From Massilia frigida (lineage in GTDB: Bacteria > Pseudomonadota > Gammaproteobacteria > Burkholderiales > Burkholderiaceae_D): a stretch of 64,000 bases of DNA. The notes below the pieces were generated by a model that searched no databases, was not told where the DNA came from, and saw nothing but the letters and a program-made list of their open reading frames with translations. The first letter of the stretch is position 1, and each line of letters begins with the position of its first letter. Both the position numbers and the translations under genes were made by a program. The DNA lies in NCBI RefSeq assembly GCF_011682175.1, contig NZ_WHJG01000003.1, forward strand, positions 62,001 to 126,000, written 5' to 3'. Shown here one piece after another: positions 17,695 to 27,041 of the stretch.

Positions 17695-17728
17695 ATGGGC
17701 GCCCATGATGGCATTTTGGGCGCCCAAA
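17695..17728. promoter_or_regulatory. Two GGGCGCCC palindromes spaced by two helical turns
   Basis: ATGGGCGCCCAT (17695-17706) and TTTGGGCGCCCAAA (17715-17728) are perfect palindromes whose centres are exactly 21 bp apart. They fill the unusually long spacer between units 3 and 4 of the repeat array. This arrangement suits cooperative binding of two dimers on one DNA face; the protein is unknown. Confidence 0.55.
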
Positions 17729-17782
17729 CAGCGGGTTATCCCTGTTTGCCGCATATTTGTGCACGACCGTATTAGTCAATGG

Positions 17783-17848
17783 AATCAAGGACTTCGAGGG
17801 ACTTGCGCGCCCTTGCGCACAATCTTATCCACAAAAGATGTGCAGAAG
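17783..17848 (+). repeat. DnaA-box element, unit 4
   Basis: AATCAAGGAC at 17783 and an exact TTATCCACA at 17825-17833. Arms GCACA and TGTGC. Confidence 0.8.
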
Positions 17849-17899
17849 ATTTGCGCGCCAGCCTGCCTTATTTTTACGCTGGGACCTTTTTCCCTTTTT

Positions 17900-17965
17900 A
17901 ATCAGGGACTTGACCATCCACCCCCGGTATTGCTAACAATCTTATCCACAGTTTTTGTTCAGAAC
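17900..17965 (+). repeat. DnaA-box element, unit 5
   Basis: AATCAGGGAC at 17900, preceded by TTTCCCTTTTT. TTATCCACA at 17942-17950. Both arms are altered in a compensating way (AACA with TGTT). Confidence 0.8.
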
Positions 17966-18027
17966 ACTGGCTGAATTTTTAATTTTCCACATGCCTTGTT
18001 TTTACGCATGGAAAACTTTCCCTTTAA

Positions 18028-18093
18028 AATCAAGCACATCCTGCCCATTGGGGCCGCTTGCACACAATCTTATCCACAGAAGGTGTGCAGAAG
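18028..18093 (+). repeat. DnaA-box element, unit 6
   Basis: AATCAAGCAC at 18028, preceded by TTTCCCTTT. TTATCCACA at 18070-18078, followed by GTGTGCAGAAG. It lies about 80 bp before the exbB start. Confidence 0.8.
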
Positions 18094-18175
18094 TGGACTT
18101 GCCGAGTGACGGGCAACACGTTACATTGCCGGAGTTCGTTCTTATCAAGAATTACCATTCACTCAGGAGTTTGTT

Positions 18176-18781
18176 TTGCTGCCCATTCTTCAAGCTGCAG
18201 GTTTGCCTGTCATTCCATTGCTGATCGCCTCTCTGGTGGCCTTGGCCTTGATCGTCGAGCGCATTATTTATCTGCGCCGCGCCAAGATCCTCCCACCGCA
18301 GTTGCTTGACGAAGTGGTGCGCGTGTATCACAACGGCAAAATCACCAAGGACGTGGTCGAGTCGCTGGAAAAGAACTCGCCGCTCGGCGCCGTGCTCGCC
18401 GCTGCCCTGCGCAACGTCGACGCCCCGCGCGAAGTGATGAAGGAATCGATCGAAGAAGCAGGGCGCGGCGTGGCCCACGTGCTGGAACGCTTCCTGACCA
18501 CGCTCGGCACCATCGCTTCGCTGGCCCCTCTGATGGGTCTGTTCGGCACGGTGATCGGCATGATCGAGATTTTCGGCTCCACCAATTCCACGGGCGCCAA
18601 TCCGGCCCAGCTGGCTCATGGTATTTCGGTCGCGCTGTACAACACCGCCTTCGGTATCGCCATCGCCATGCCGGCCCTGATTGCCTATCGCCACTTCCGC
18701 GCCCTGGTCGACAGCTTCATCATCGACATGGAAATGCAGGCAGTTAAGTTCGTCGACATCGTGCACGGTGCCCGCAAATGA
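18176..18781 (+). CDS. exbB: MotA/TolQ/ExbB-family proton channel subunit
   Basis: A 201-residue inner-membrane protein of the TonB or Tol energising complex. It has three membrane segments: LPVIPLLIASLVALALIVER near the N-terminus, then FLTTLGTIASLAPLMGLFGT and LYNTAFGIAIAMPALIAYRH. The last two carry the conserved proline- and threonine-rich channel pattern. The start is TTG at 18176 with CAGGAG seven bases upstream. exbD follows with overlap. Without TolA/TolB/Pal nearby, ExbB is a better name than TolQ. It would help power receptors such as BtuB. Confidence 0.85.
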   Translation: MLPILQAAGLPVIPLLIASLVALALIVERIIYLRRAKILPPQLLDEVVRVYHNGKITKDVVESLEKNSPLGAVLAAALRNVDAPREVMKESIEEAGRGVAHVLERFLTTLGTIASLAPLMGLFGTVIGMIEIFGSTNSTGANPAQLAHGISVALYNTAFGIAIAMPALIAYRHFRALVDSFIIDMEMQAVKFVDIVHGARK

Positions 18782-19233
18782 TGAACTTTCGCCGCGGCCA
18801 GAAACGTGAAGATCCAGAGATCAACCTGATCCCCTTCATCGACGTGCTGCTGGTGGTGCTGATTTTCCTGATGGTCACGACCACCTACAGCAAGTTTACC
18901 GAGTTGAAAATTACCCTGCCGACCGCCGACGCCGAAAAAGCGCTGGAAAAGCCGTTCGAACTGAACGTCACGGTCGACGCCAAGGGTAACTACACGATCA
19001 ACAACCAGCCAGTCTCGTTCAACAACGTGGCTGGCCTGGCGGAAGATCTGAAGGCGGCGGCCCGTACCGGCAACAACGGCCAGCCGGCGCCGAGCGGCGA
19101 AAAAGGCCCGGTCGTGGTCGTCAACGCCGACCAGTTCGCGATGCACCAGATGGTCATCAACGTGCTGGAAGCGGCGCGCATGGCAGGCTACGACAAGCTG
19201 ACCTTCGCCGCCCAGACCGGCGAGAAGAAGTAA
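18778..19233 (+). CDS. exbD: ExbD/TolR-family energy-transducing protein
   Basis: A 151-residue protein with a single membrane segment. The N-terminus (NFRRGQKREDPEINLIPFID) leads into LLVVLIFLMVTTTYSKFTEL, with the proton-carrying Asp in PFIDVLLV. A periplasmic domain follows (VVVVNADQFAMHQMVINVLE). Two adjacent ATG codons overlap the exbB stop (18778 and 18781). Partner of exbB in coupling proton flow to TonB. Confidence 0.87.
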   Translation: MMNFRRGQKREDPEINLIPFIDVLLVVLIFLMVTTTYSKFTELKITLPTADAEKALEKPFELNVTVDAKGNYTINNQPVSFNNVAGLAEDLKAAARTGNNGQPAPSGEKGPVVVVNADQFAMHQMVINVLEAARMAGYDKLTFAAQTGEKK

Positions 19234-19238
19234 GCAGC

Positions 19239-19260
19239 GCAGGCGAAGCGATTCGCCTGC
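19239..19260 (+). other. Intergenic hairpin between exbD and lpxK
   Basis: GCAGGCGAA pairs with TTCGCCTGC around a GCGA tetraloop, directly after the exbD stop. There is no T-run, so it is more likely an mRNA 3'-stabilising or attenuating hairpin than a full terminator. Confidence 0.4.
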
Positions 19261-19266
19261 CGCCAC

Positions 19267-20376
19267 ATGGCCTCCTCCTCCTCTTCCCTCGCAACGACGC
19301 TTCAGCGTGCCTGGCAGCGCCGTGGCGCGCTCGCTTGCGCGCTGTGGCCCCTGTCCTTGCTGTTCCGCTGCGTGAGCGGCCTGCGCGCGCTGCTGTTTCG
19401 CTTCGGTGTGCTGGGCTCGACCCGGCTGCCGGTCCCGGTCATCGTGGTCGGCAATATTTTTATCGGCGGCACCGGCAAGACCCCGCTGACGATCTGGCTG
19501 GCCGAGGCCTTGCGCGGCGCCGGCTTCACGCCCGGCATCATTTCGCGCGGCCACGGCGGCGGTGACAGCGCGCCGCATAGCGCGTCGCATAGCGCGCCGC
19601 ATAGCGCGCCGCATAGCGCGCCGCATAGCGCCCCGCATAGCGCCCCGCGCGCGGTCACGGCCGACTCCAGCGCGCGCGATGTCGGCGACGAGCCGCTCCT
19701 GATTGCGCGCCGCACCGGCTGTCCGGTGGTGGTGGGGCGCGACCGCGGCGCCGCCGGACGCGCCTTGCTGGCCGCCCATCCCGACGTCGACGTGATCCTC
19801 ACCGACGATGGCTTGCAGCACTACGCCCTGCGGCGCGATATCGAAATCATGCTGTTCGACGGACGCGGCGTGGGCAATGGCTGGCTGCTGCCGGCCGGGC
19901 CCTTGCGCGAAGCGCCGTCGCGCCGGCGCGACTTCACCATCGTCAACGCGCCCGAACTGACGCCGGCCTTGCGCCAGGCGGTCGGCGGCCAGCCATTCCG
20001 CATGCAACTGGCAGGCGAGTTCGCCGAGCCGTTGGCGCGCCCCGGCCAGCGCGTGCCGCTGGCCAGCCTGGCTGGCCGCCGCTTGGTGGCCGCCTGCGGC
20101 ATCGGCAATCCGCAGCGCTTCTTCACCCTGCTGCGCGGCGCCGGCCTGGAGGTCGCCGAACTGCCGCTGCCGGACCATCACGATTTCCTCGACCAGCCAT
20201 TTGCCGCCATCGAAGCGGACTGCATCCTGATCACCGAGAAGGATGCAGTAAAATGTGCGCAAATTGAAAATCTCAAAAACGACCCGAGACTGTGGGTCGT
20301 ACCGGTGACGGCGCAGCTTGATAGCGCGCTGGCCGAACACATTGTGGAGAAATGTCGTGGATGCTCGACTGCTTGA
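19267..20376 (+). CDS. lpxK: Tetraacyldisaccharide 4'-kinase (lipid A synthesis)
   Basis: A 369-residue enzyme that phosphorylates the lipid A precursor at the 4' position at the inner membrane. A membrane anchor region is followed by the P-loop in [47 protein letters not shown] and the C-terminal [10 protein letters not shown] are conserved. An unusual SAPH repeat (residues 101-127) sits in the loop after SRGHGG, where relatives have a short linker. The Trm112-like gene starts before its stop. Neighbours kdsB and exbBD fit an envelope role. Confidence 0.95.
   Translation: MASSSSSLATTLQRAWQRRGALACALWPLSLLFRCVSGLRALLFRFGVLGSTRLPVPVIVVGNIFIGGTGKTPLTIWLAEALRGAGFTPGIISRGHGGGDSAPHSASHSAPHSAPHSAPHSAPHSAPRAVTADSSARDVGDEPLLIARRTGCPVVVGRDRGAAGRALLAAHPDVDVILTDDGLQHYALRRDIEIMLFDGRGVGNGWLLPAGPLREAPSRRRDFTIVNAPELTPALRQAVGGQPFRMQLAGEFAEPLARPGQRVPLASLAGRRLVAACGIGNPQRFFTLLRGAGLEVAELPLPDHHDFLDQPFAAIEADCILITEKDAVKCAQIENLKNDPRLWVVPVTAQLDSALAEHIVEKCRGCSTA
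19567..19647 (+). repeat. lpxK: 12-bp tandem repeat inside lpxK
   Basis: Six nearly identical 12-bp units (AGCGCGCCGCAT type) plus a partial unit encode SAPH, SASH and SAP repeats. The unit length is a multiple of three, so copy-number change keeps the frame. The near-perfect copies suggest recent expansion by slippage. Confidence 0.9.
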
Positions 20377-20527
20377 TATCCTGGTCTGCCCTGTATGCAA
20401 GGGCCCGCTCGAACTGGACAAAAAGGCCCAGGAACTGATTTGCCGTGGCGACCGCCTGGCGTTTCCGATCCGCGACGGCATTCCCATCATGTGGGCCGAC
20501 CAGGCGCGCAAGATCGAAGCGCTGTAA
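20357..20527 (+). CDS. Trm112/YcaR-like small zinc-ribbon protein
   Basis: A 56-residue protein with [18 protein letters not shown] and [18 protein letters not shown], the conserved pattern of the Trm112-like (UPF0434) family. The first cysteine pair is CPVC; the second zinc pair of the eukaryotic protein is incomplete (one Cys in LICRGD). The GTG start at 20357 has GGAGAAA upstream and overlaps the end of lpxK. Its place between lpxK and kdsB is common in beta- and gammaproteobacteria. Function in bacteria is poorly known. Confidence 0.88.
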   Translation: MDARLLDILVCPVCKGPLELDKKAQELICRGDRLAFPIRDGIPIMWADQARKIEAL

Positions 20528-20530
20528 GCG

Positions 20531-21283
20531 ATGGGTTTCATCGTCATCATTCCGGCGCGCCTGGCCTCGACCCGGCTGCCGAACAAACCGCTGGCCGACC
20601 TGGGCGGCAAACCGATGGTGGTGCGCGTGGCCGAACGCGCGGCCGCGTCCGGTGCGTCGCGCATCATCGTCGCCACCGACCACGAGACCATCGCCGCCGC
20701 CTGCCGTGAACACGGGGTGGAAGTATGCATGACGCGTGCCGACCATCCGTCCGGCACCGACCGCATCGCCGAAGTGGCGCGCGCGCTGAACCTGGCGCCC
20801 GACGCCGTGGTGGTCAACCTGCAGGGCGACGAGCCGCTGATCGACCCGGCGCTGCTGGCCGCCACCGCGGCCCGCGTGGGCGTGGACGTGCCGATGGCCA
20901 CCTGCGCCCATCCGCTGCACGAGGCCGCCGACGCCTTCAATCCGAACGTGGTCAAGGTGGTGCTCGACAAGGCCGGGCGCGCCCTGTATTTTTCGCGCGC
21001 CACCATTCCCTGGCACCGCGACGGCTTCGCGCAGTCGAAAGAAAGCTTGCCGGCGTCGTATGTCGCGCTGCGCCATATCGGCCTGTACGCGTACACCAAC
21101 GCCTTCCTGCAAACCTATCCGACCCTGGAACCGGCGCCGCTCGAAGCGCTCGAAGCGCTGGAGCAGTTGCGCGTGCTATGGCATGGCTATCCGATCGCCG
21201 TGCACGTGACCGGCAGCGCCCCGGCGGCCGGCGTCGACACCCCCGAAGATCTCGAACGGGTACGCCGGCATTACCCGGAATAG
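20531..21283 (+). CDS. kdsB: 3-deoxy-manno-octulosonate cytidylyltransferase (CMP-Kdo synthetase)
   Basis: A 250-residue cytoplasmic enzyme activating Kdo with CTP for attachment to lipid A. The nucleotide site is [40 protein letters not shown] and [12 protein letters not shown] are family motifs, and [10 protein letters not shown] lies near the end. Three bases separate it from the preceding gene, so it is in the lpxK operon. Confidence 0.96.
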   Translation: MGFIVIIPARLASTRLPNKPLADLGGKPMVVRVAERAAASGASRIIVATDHETIAAACREHGVEVCMTRADHPSGTDRIAEVARALNLAPDAVVVNLQGDEPLIDPALLAATAARVGVDVPMATCAHPLHEAADAFNPNVVKVVLDKAGRALYFSRATIPWHRDGFAQSKESLPASYVALRHIGLYAYTNAFLQTYPTLEPAPLEALEALEQLRVLWHGYPIAVHVTGSAPAAGVDTPEDLERVRRHYPE

Positions 21284-21335
21284 CTTTGCTACGGCGCAGC
21301 ACTTGTGGCGGTTCTCATCAGTAACCGACGCATAG

Positions 21336-22127
<792 letters not shown>

Positions 22128-22137
22128 ACGGTACAAG

Positions 22138-22160
22138 AGCGGACTTCGGTCCGCTTTTTT
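22138..22160 (+). terminator. Rho-independent terminator after adk
   Basis: AGCGGAC pairs with GTCCGCT around a TTCG tetraloop and is followed by five further T residues. This is a textbook structure 10 bases after the adk stop. Confidence 0.93.
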
Positions 22161-22357
22161 GATGGCCGCGCCCTGCGGCCATGTGGTGCACTGAATGTCT
22201 TGTCTTGCCATGCCGCCCCGCGCGGCGGGCGTTCCCGGTTTTTTTGGATTCAACGTTTTGCAGTACGCAGTGAGGTTGGCCCATCTCTTTCACATGTGGT
22301 TGGAGCGGTCTTTCAAATGTGTTGTTGTGTTACTTGATAAAAAAGCGAGGGGACGAT

Positions 22358-24511
22358 ATGGCAGCAAGATTTCTTGTCTTTGCAGTTGTGTGCGGCGTCA
22401 TTGCCGTGATTTATGGATTGGTCACGCGCAGCTGGATCCTGCGCCAGGACCCGGGCAATGCCCGCATGCAGGCCATCGCCCAGGCCATCCAGGAAGGCGC
22501 CGCCGCCTACCTCGGGCGCCAGTACCGCACCATCGGCATGGTCGGCGTGGTGCTGCTGATCGCCATCGGCGTCCTGCTCGACCTCAATACCGCAATCGGC
22601 TTCCTGATCGGCGCGGTGCTTTCCGGCGCTTGCGGCTTCATCGGCATGAACGTGTCGGTGCGCGCCAATGTGCGTACCGCCCAGGCCGCCACGCGCGGCA
22701 TGAACGAAGCGCTCGACGTCGCCTTCAAGGGCGGGGCCATCACCGGCATGCTGGTGGTCGGGCTCGGCCTGCTCGGCGTGACCCTGTTCTACTGGATGTT
22801 GACGGCCCAGGCGGCCGGCAGCAGCGCCAGCCAGCATGACGTCATCAAGCCCCTGATCGGCCTGGCCTTCGGCGCTTCGCTCATTTCCATTTTCGCCCGC
22901 CTCGGCGGCGGCATCTTCACCAAGGGCGCCGACGTCGGCGCCGACCTGGTCGGGAAGGTCGAAGCCGGCATTCCCGAGGACGATCCGCGCAACCCGGCCG
23001 TGATCGCCGATAACGTGGGCGACAACGTCGGCGACTGCGCCGGCATGGCCGCCGACCTGTTCGAGACCTATGTGGTGACCCTGATCGCCACCATGCTGCT
23101 GGGCGCGCTGATGATGGCCACCCCGGGTGGCGAAGCGGTCATCTATCCGCTGCTGCTGGGTGCGGTGTCGATCATCGGTTCGATCGTCGGCTGCTCGCTG
23201 GTCAAGGCCAAGCCGGGCAAGAAAATCATGTCGGCCCTGTACACCGGCCTGTGGTGGGCCGCCGGCCTGTCGCTGATCGGCTTTGCCGGCGTCACCTGGC
23301 TGGTCTGGGGCGACGAGGCCATGCGCATGAAGATGATGGGCTGCGCCCTGGTCGGCATCGTCCTGACCGGCCTGATGGTGTATATCACCGAGTACTACAC
23401 CGGCACCGACTTCAAACCGGTCAAGCACATCGCCGAAGCCTCCACCACCGGCCACGGCACCAACATCATCGCCGGCCTGGGCGTGTCGATGAAGTCGACC
23501 GCCTACCCGGTGCTGGCCGTGTGCGCCGCCATCCTGGCGTCCTACCAGATGGCGCAGTTGTACGGCATCGCGATTGCCGCCACCTCGATGCTGTCGATGG
23601 CCGGCATCGTGGTTGCGCTCGACGCCTACGGACCGATCACCGACAACGCCGGCGGCATCGCCGAAATGTCGGGCATGCCCGAATCGGTGCGCGCCATCAC
23701 CGACCCGCTCGACGCCGTGGGCAATACCACCAAGGCCGTCACCAAGGGGTACGCGATCGGTTCGGCCGGGCTGGCCGCGCTGGTCCTGTTCGCCGACTAT
23801 ACCCACGCGCTCGAATCGGTCGGCAAGCAAGTCTCGTTCGACCTGTCGAACCCGATGGTGATCGTGGGCCTGTTCATCGGCGGCCTGATTCCCTACCTGT
23901 TCGGGGCCATGGCGATGGAAGCGGTGGGGCGCGCCGCCGGCGCCGTGGTGGTCGAAGTGCGGCGCCAGTTCCGCGACATCAAGGGCATCATGGATGGCAC
24001 CGGCAAGCCGGAATACGACAAGGCGGTCGACATGCTGACCGCCTCGGCCATCAAGGAAATGATCTTGCCATCCTTGCTGCCGGTGGTGGTGCCGGTGGTG
24101 GTCGGCATGCTGCTCGGGCCGGCCGCGCTGGGCGGGCTGCTGATGGGTACCATCGTCACCGGCCTGTTCGTGGCCATTTCCATGACCACCGGCGGCGGCG
24201 CCTGGGATAACGCCAAGAAATACATCGAGGATGGCCACTTCGGCGGCAAGGGCTCGGAAGCGCACAAGGCCGCCGTGACCGGCGACACCGTGGGCGACCC
24301 GTACAAGGACACCGCCGGCCCGGCCGTCAATCCGCTGATCAAGATCATCAATATCGTGGCCTTGCTGCTGGTGCCGCTGCTGCCGGTTACCGGCTGGATC
24401 GCGGTGACGGTGCCGGTGCATGCGCCCCTCAATACCGTGGTGCCGGGTCCGGTCGCCCACAGCGCGCCGGCGCCCGTGCCAGCCACCCTGGCTGCCGCGC
24501 CCGCGCCCTGA
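22358..24511 (+). CDS. hppA: Proton-pumping membrane pyrophosphatase, K+-independent type
   Basis: A 717-residue integral membrane protein, with roughly 15-16 helices, that couples pyrophosphate hydrolysis to proton export. Catalytic segments include [39 protein letters not shown] and [15 protein letters not shown]. The motif [17 protein letters not shown] has Lys where K+-dependent enzymes have Ala, marking the K+-independent class. The start at 22358 has GAGGGG upstream. A proline/alanine-rich tail of about 30 residues follows the last helix. Monocistronic in appearance. Confidence 0.95.
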   Translation: MAARFLVFAVVCGVIAVIYGLVTRSWILRQDPGNARMQAIAQAIQEGAAAYLGRQYRTIGMVGVVLLIAIGVLLDLNTAIGFLIGAVLSGACGFIGMNVSVRANVRTAQAATRGMNEALDVAFKGGAITGMLVVGLGLLGVTLFYWMLTAQAAGSSASQHDVIKPLIGLAFGASLISIFARLGGGIFTKGADVGADLVGKVEAGIPEDDPRNPAVIADNVGDNVGDCAGMAADLFETYVVTLIATMLLGALMMATPGGEAVIYPLLLGAVSIIGSIVGCSLVKAKPGKKIMSALYTGLWWAAGLSLIGFAGVTWLVWGDEAMRMKMMGCALVGIVLTGLMVYITEYYTGTDFKPVKHIAEASTTGHGTNIIAGLGVSMKSTAYPVLAVCAAILASYQMAQLYGIAIAATSMLSMAGIVVALDAYGPITDNAGGIAEMSGMPESVRAITDPLDAVGNTTKAVTKGYAIGSAGLAALVLFADYTHALESVGKQVSFDLSNPMVIVGLFIGGLIPYLFGAMAMEAVGRAAGAVVVEVRRQFRDIKGIMDGTGKPEYDKAVDMLTASAIKEMILPSLLPVVVPVVVGMLLGPAALGGLLMGTIVTGLFVAISMTTGGGAWDNAKKYIEDGHFGGKGSEAHKAAVTGDTVGDPYKDTAGPAVNPLIKIINIVALLLVPLLPVTGWIAVTVPVHAPLNTVVPGPVAHSAPAPVPATLAAAPAP

Positions 24512-24526
24512 GCGCTGTTGCCTCCT

Positions 24527-24549
24527 TGGCCCGGTGTCCAGCCGGGCCA
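24527..24549 (+). terminator. Hairpin after hppA
   Basis: TGGCCCGG pairs with CCGGGCCA around a seven-base loop, 15 bases after the hppA stop. There is no T-run, so it is a weak terminator candidate. Confidence 0.45.
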
Positions 24550-24627
24550 GATATATCTGGCATCAAACTTATTATTGGAGTAATGTTCCTTCTTTATTAA
24601 TGTTTCTTTTTTGGAGGGAATGCCAGT

Positions 24628-26010
24628 ATGAGTAACTTGAAATCCCGCTTCATGCGGGGCGGCGCCCTCGCCGGTGGCTTGATTTGTCTCGCTGGCATGA
24701 CCGCCTGCGGCGGCGACGACGACAGCACGACGCCCGTGAAACAGCCCGACCCGATCCTCACGTCGCAACCGGCCACTGTGGCCAGCATCACAATCGAGCC
24801 CAAGACGCAAGCAGTGCAGGCCGGCCAGCCTGCCACGTTTTCGGTGGTGGCCGCCGGCACCGGCACGCTGGCTTACCAATGGTGGCGCAACGGTGTGGCG
24901 ATCCCTGGCGCCACCAGCGCCATTTACACCACGCTGGCGACCACCTTGGCCGACAGCGGCGACGTGCTGAGCGTTGTCGTGCGTAACGATGGCGGCACCA
25001 GCACCAGCGACGCTGTCGCCCTGCAGGTGGAAGGCATCGGCGCACGCGTGCTGGCTGGCGGCGCGGTCGAACCGACCCGCGCCCAGGTCGACGGCGTCGG
25101 CAAGCTGGCGCGTTTTCTGAACGCCGGAGCGCTTGCGAGCGATGGCGCCGGCAACCTGCTGCTGGTCGATACCGGCCTCAAGTCGGTGCGCAAGATCACG
25201 CCCGCCGGCGTGGTGAGCACCGCCATCATTGGCGGCACGACCGCATCGGCACTGCGTTCCCCGCGCGATGTCGCCGCCGGCGCAAACGGCGTCACGTATG
25301 TGATCGACAGCGCCGACGGTTCGGCGTCGACCTTGGTGCGCAAGATCGGCGCCGACGGCGCGGCCAGCACCATCGAGCTGGGCACCACGCAAGGCGACCC
25401 GGCCGGGACCGGCATCGCGCCGCCGGCGTTTACCGCGATTACGAGCGACGCTGCCGGCAATCTGTACGTCGCGAGCGAAGTCACGCGTCCCGGCGAGCCA
25501 GCATGCAGTTCGTGCTTTAAACGCGCCATCGTGCGTAAAGTGGCTCCGAATGGCACGGTGACGACCGTGTTCGAAAACCTGGGCCCGCACTCCGCCAGCG
25601 CCACCATCACCGACCTGGCTGTCGACAAGAATGGCAAGCTGTACGTGCTCGACGACAGGGGTATCCGCACGCTCGATGCCGCCGGCGTCGCTGTCACGCT
25701 GATGGACAACAGCCAGGCGTTCATCAGCGCCATCGCGGTCGATGCCGGCGGCAACCTGTTCTTCACGACCGAACCGTTCAGCGGCCGCCAGAGCAGCTGG
25801 CCCGCCGGCGCCATCGGCAAGATTGCGGCGGACGGCAAGCTGTCGGTAGCGGCCGATCCGAACGGCAGCGATGAACGCTTCACTGGTGCCGCCGGGCTCG
25901 AAAAGCCAGCCGGCCTGGCGACCGGCAAGCCGGTCGGCCTGGCGACCGACGCCGCCGGCGCGCTGTACCTCAGCGCCAACGGCCGCGTGCTCAAGCTGGT
26001 CTTGCCGTAA
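24628..26010 (+). CDS. Lipoprotein with an Ig-like domain and NHL-type repeats
   Basis: A 460-residue lipoprotein with lipobox LAGMTAC followed by GGDDDS. Residues about 50-135 look like an immunoglobulin-like domain (PATFSVVAAGTGTLAYQWWR, SGDVLSVVVRNDGG). The rest is a series of beta-propeller-like repeats with LASDGAGNLLLVDTGLKSVR, ITSDAAGNLYVASE, LAVDKNGKLYVLDDRGIRTL and LATDAAGALYLSANGRVLKL. This matches surface or periplasmic NHL propellers. The ribosome site is GGAGGG. The ligand is unknown. Confidence 0.78.
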   Translation: MSNLKSRFMRGGALAGGLICLAGMTACGGDDDSTTPVKQPDPILTSQPATVASITIEPKTQAVQAGQPATFSVVAAGTGTLAYQWWRNGVAIPGATSAIYTTLATTLADSGDVLSVVVRNDGGTSTSDAVALQVEGIGARVLAGGAVEPTRAQVDGVGKLARFLNAGALASDGAGNLLLVDTGLKSVRKITPAGVVSTAIIGGTTASALRSPRDVAAGANGVTYVIDSADGSASTLVRKIGADGAASTIELGTTQGDPAGTGIAPPAFTAITSDAAGNLYVASEVTRPGEPACSSCFKRAIVRKVAPNGTVTTVFENLGPHSASATITDLAVDKNGKLYVLDDRGIRTLDAAGVAVTLMDNSQAFISAIAVDAGGNLFFTTEPFSGRQSSWPAGAIGKIAADGKLSVAADPNGSDERFTGAAGLEKPAGLATGKPVGLATDAAGALYLSANGRVLKLVLP

Positions 26011-26110
26011 TCCGGGGCGCCTCGCGCCTTTTTACGCCGTCCGGTCGCTCGACTGGACGGCCATTGCTTTGTTACCGCGCGAAGCTGATGTTTTATCGCT
26101 ACGATTGCAA

Positions 26111-26133
26111 AAAATCATCATCGAGATGATTTT
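26111..26133. other. AT-rich hairpin upstream of the PEP-CTERM gene
   Basis: AAAATCATC pairs perfectly with GATGATTTT around a five-base loop. The A-run before and T-run after would allow termination in either direction, but 100 bp separate it from the lipoprotein stop, so it could also be an operator. Confidence 0.4.
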
Positions 26134-26257
26134 CCGTTTGCAAGATCAACGTACTATTTCTTGGTCGTTCTTGACGCTCATCATTTCAGTTTCCGGCAAG
26201 ACGACCTGTCCCGGCCGGAAACCCGGCCGCTCCCCACTGTGACCGGAAGGATGAACG

Positions 26258-27022
26258 ATGAACTTGATGACTCGGCTGTCCGCGATGGCAGCGCTGGTGC
26301 TCGCTGTGCCCGCCAATGCGCAAACCCCCGAACGGATCGAGACCGCCGCCTTTTCCATGGTGAACCAGTGGGGCGATGCGACCGACGCGCTGCTGTCGGA
26401 CGCCAACGGCGTCACCCGCATCAGCCTGAACTCCGCCGCCGCCAGCCTGAACGCCGCCACCTCGGCTTACCTGGACGGGAACTTTTACGGCGGCCTGTTC
26501 GAATTCTCCGTGCACGACGGCTACCGGGTCACCGGTTTTTCCTTTTCCGGCAGCTTTGAAGGGCTGCTCCACGTCCCGCCCAATCCGGACGGCACACCCG
26601 GCAACGGCCTTGCCTACAACTCCGGCAACGTCGAGTTCAGCGCCGGTTCGCGTCCGTACGGCATCCTTTATGGAGAACATTCCATGCGCGTCGACATGCT
26701 CGACGGCGCCATGCCGTTCGACATGTCGATCGGACAGCTGTCGCTGACCACCGATTTCAACCTGTCGATGCAAGGCCTGATCCTGGTATCGGCCTACCCG
26801 ACGGTCACGCCGGAGAATCCGTCCGGGATCGATGCGTTTGCCAGTTTGCGGGTCGTCAACCCGGTCTTTACGATCTACACCATGGCTGTGCCCGAGCCCG
26901 ATCACTACGCCATGCTGTTGGCCGGGCTGGCTCTGGTGGGCGTGCTGCGGCGTCGCCAAAAAAAATATAGGCAATTTTATAAAATTGACAGAATGATTCT
27001 GCATGCAGATCATGCAATGTAG
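26258..27022 (+). CDS. PEP-CTERM protein with an abnormal C-terminal extension
   Basis: A 254-residue exported protein with a signal peptide (cut near PANAQTPE). The C-terminal sorting signal is VPEPDHYAMLLAGLALVGVL followed by RRR, recognised by exosortases. Normally translation stops just after the arginines. Here it continues with QKKYRQFYKIDRMILHADHA. An A8 run (26958-26965) lies exactly there, and one extra A would bring a TAG into frame at once, so the tail is probably the product of a frameshift. A paralogue follows at 27042. Confidence 0.75.
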   Translation: MNLMTRLSAMAALVLAVPANAQTPERIETAAFSMVNQWGDATDALLSDANGVTRISLNSAAASLNAATSAYLDGNFYGGLFEFSVHDGYRVTGFSFSGSFEGLLHVPPNPDGTPGNGLAYNSGNVEFSAGSRPYGILYGEHSMRVDMLDGAMPFDMSIGQLSLTTDFNLSMQGLILVSAYPTVTPENPSGIDAFASLRVVNPVFTIYTMAVPEPDHYAMLLAGLALVGVLRRRQKKYRQFYKIDRMILHADHAM

Positions 27023-27041
27023 CCATAAAAGAAAGAATCTG

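Larger units (their letters stand above)
17324..18093 (+). repeat. Array of six DnaA-box elements, 66 bp each
   Basis: Six direct repeats share three features at fixed distances: AATCARGSAC, then 42 bp from that block's first base to TTRTCCACA, then TGTGCAGAA ending 15 bp after the box. Spacers between units are unrelated and run 51 to 124 bp. Four units carry the exact DnaA box TTATCCACA and two carry TTGTCCACA. The box lies between short inverted arms (CACA and TGTG); in unit 5 both arms change together to AACA and TGTT. Four units also have TCCCTT just before AATCA. The function is inferred to be DnaA binding or titration. Confidence 0.85.
17170..18175. other. Gene-free kilobase between xseA and exbB
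   Basis: About 1 kb lies between divergent genes. No credible coding region is present, and base composition is AT-richer than the flanks. It is organised around six copies of a 66-bp element plus a pair of palindromes, listed separately. The promoters of xseA (left end) and exbB (right end) must also lie here, but no strong hexamers stand out. Confidence 0.8.

Noticed and set aside
17324-18093. CRISPR array
   Set aside because: The repeats are 66 bp with diverged interiors, spacers vary from 51 to 124 bp, and no cas gene is present.
17170-18175. Chromosomal replication origin
   Set aside because: DnaA boxes are present but there is no dnaA, dnaN, gyrB, rpmH or parAB neighbour and no obvious AT-rich unwinding region with 13-mers. 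A titration or reactivation locus fits better.
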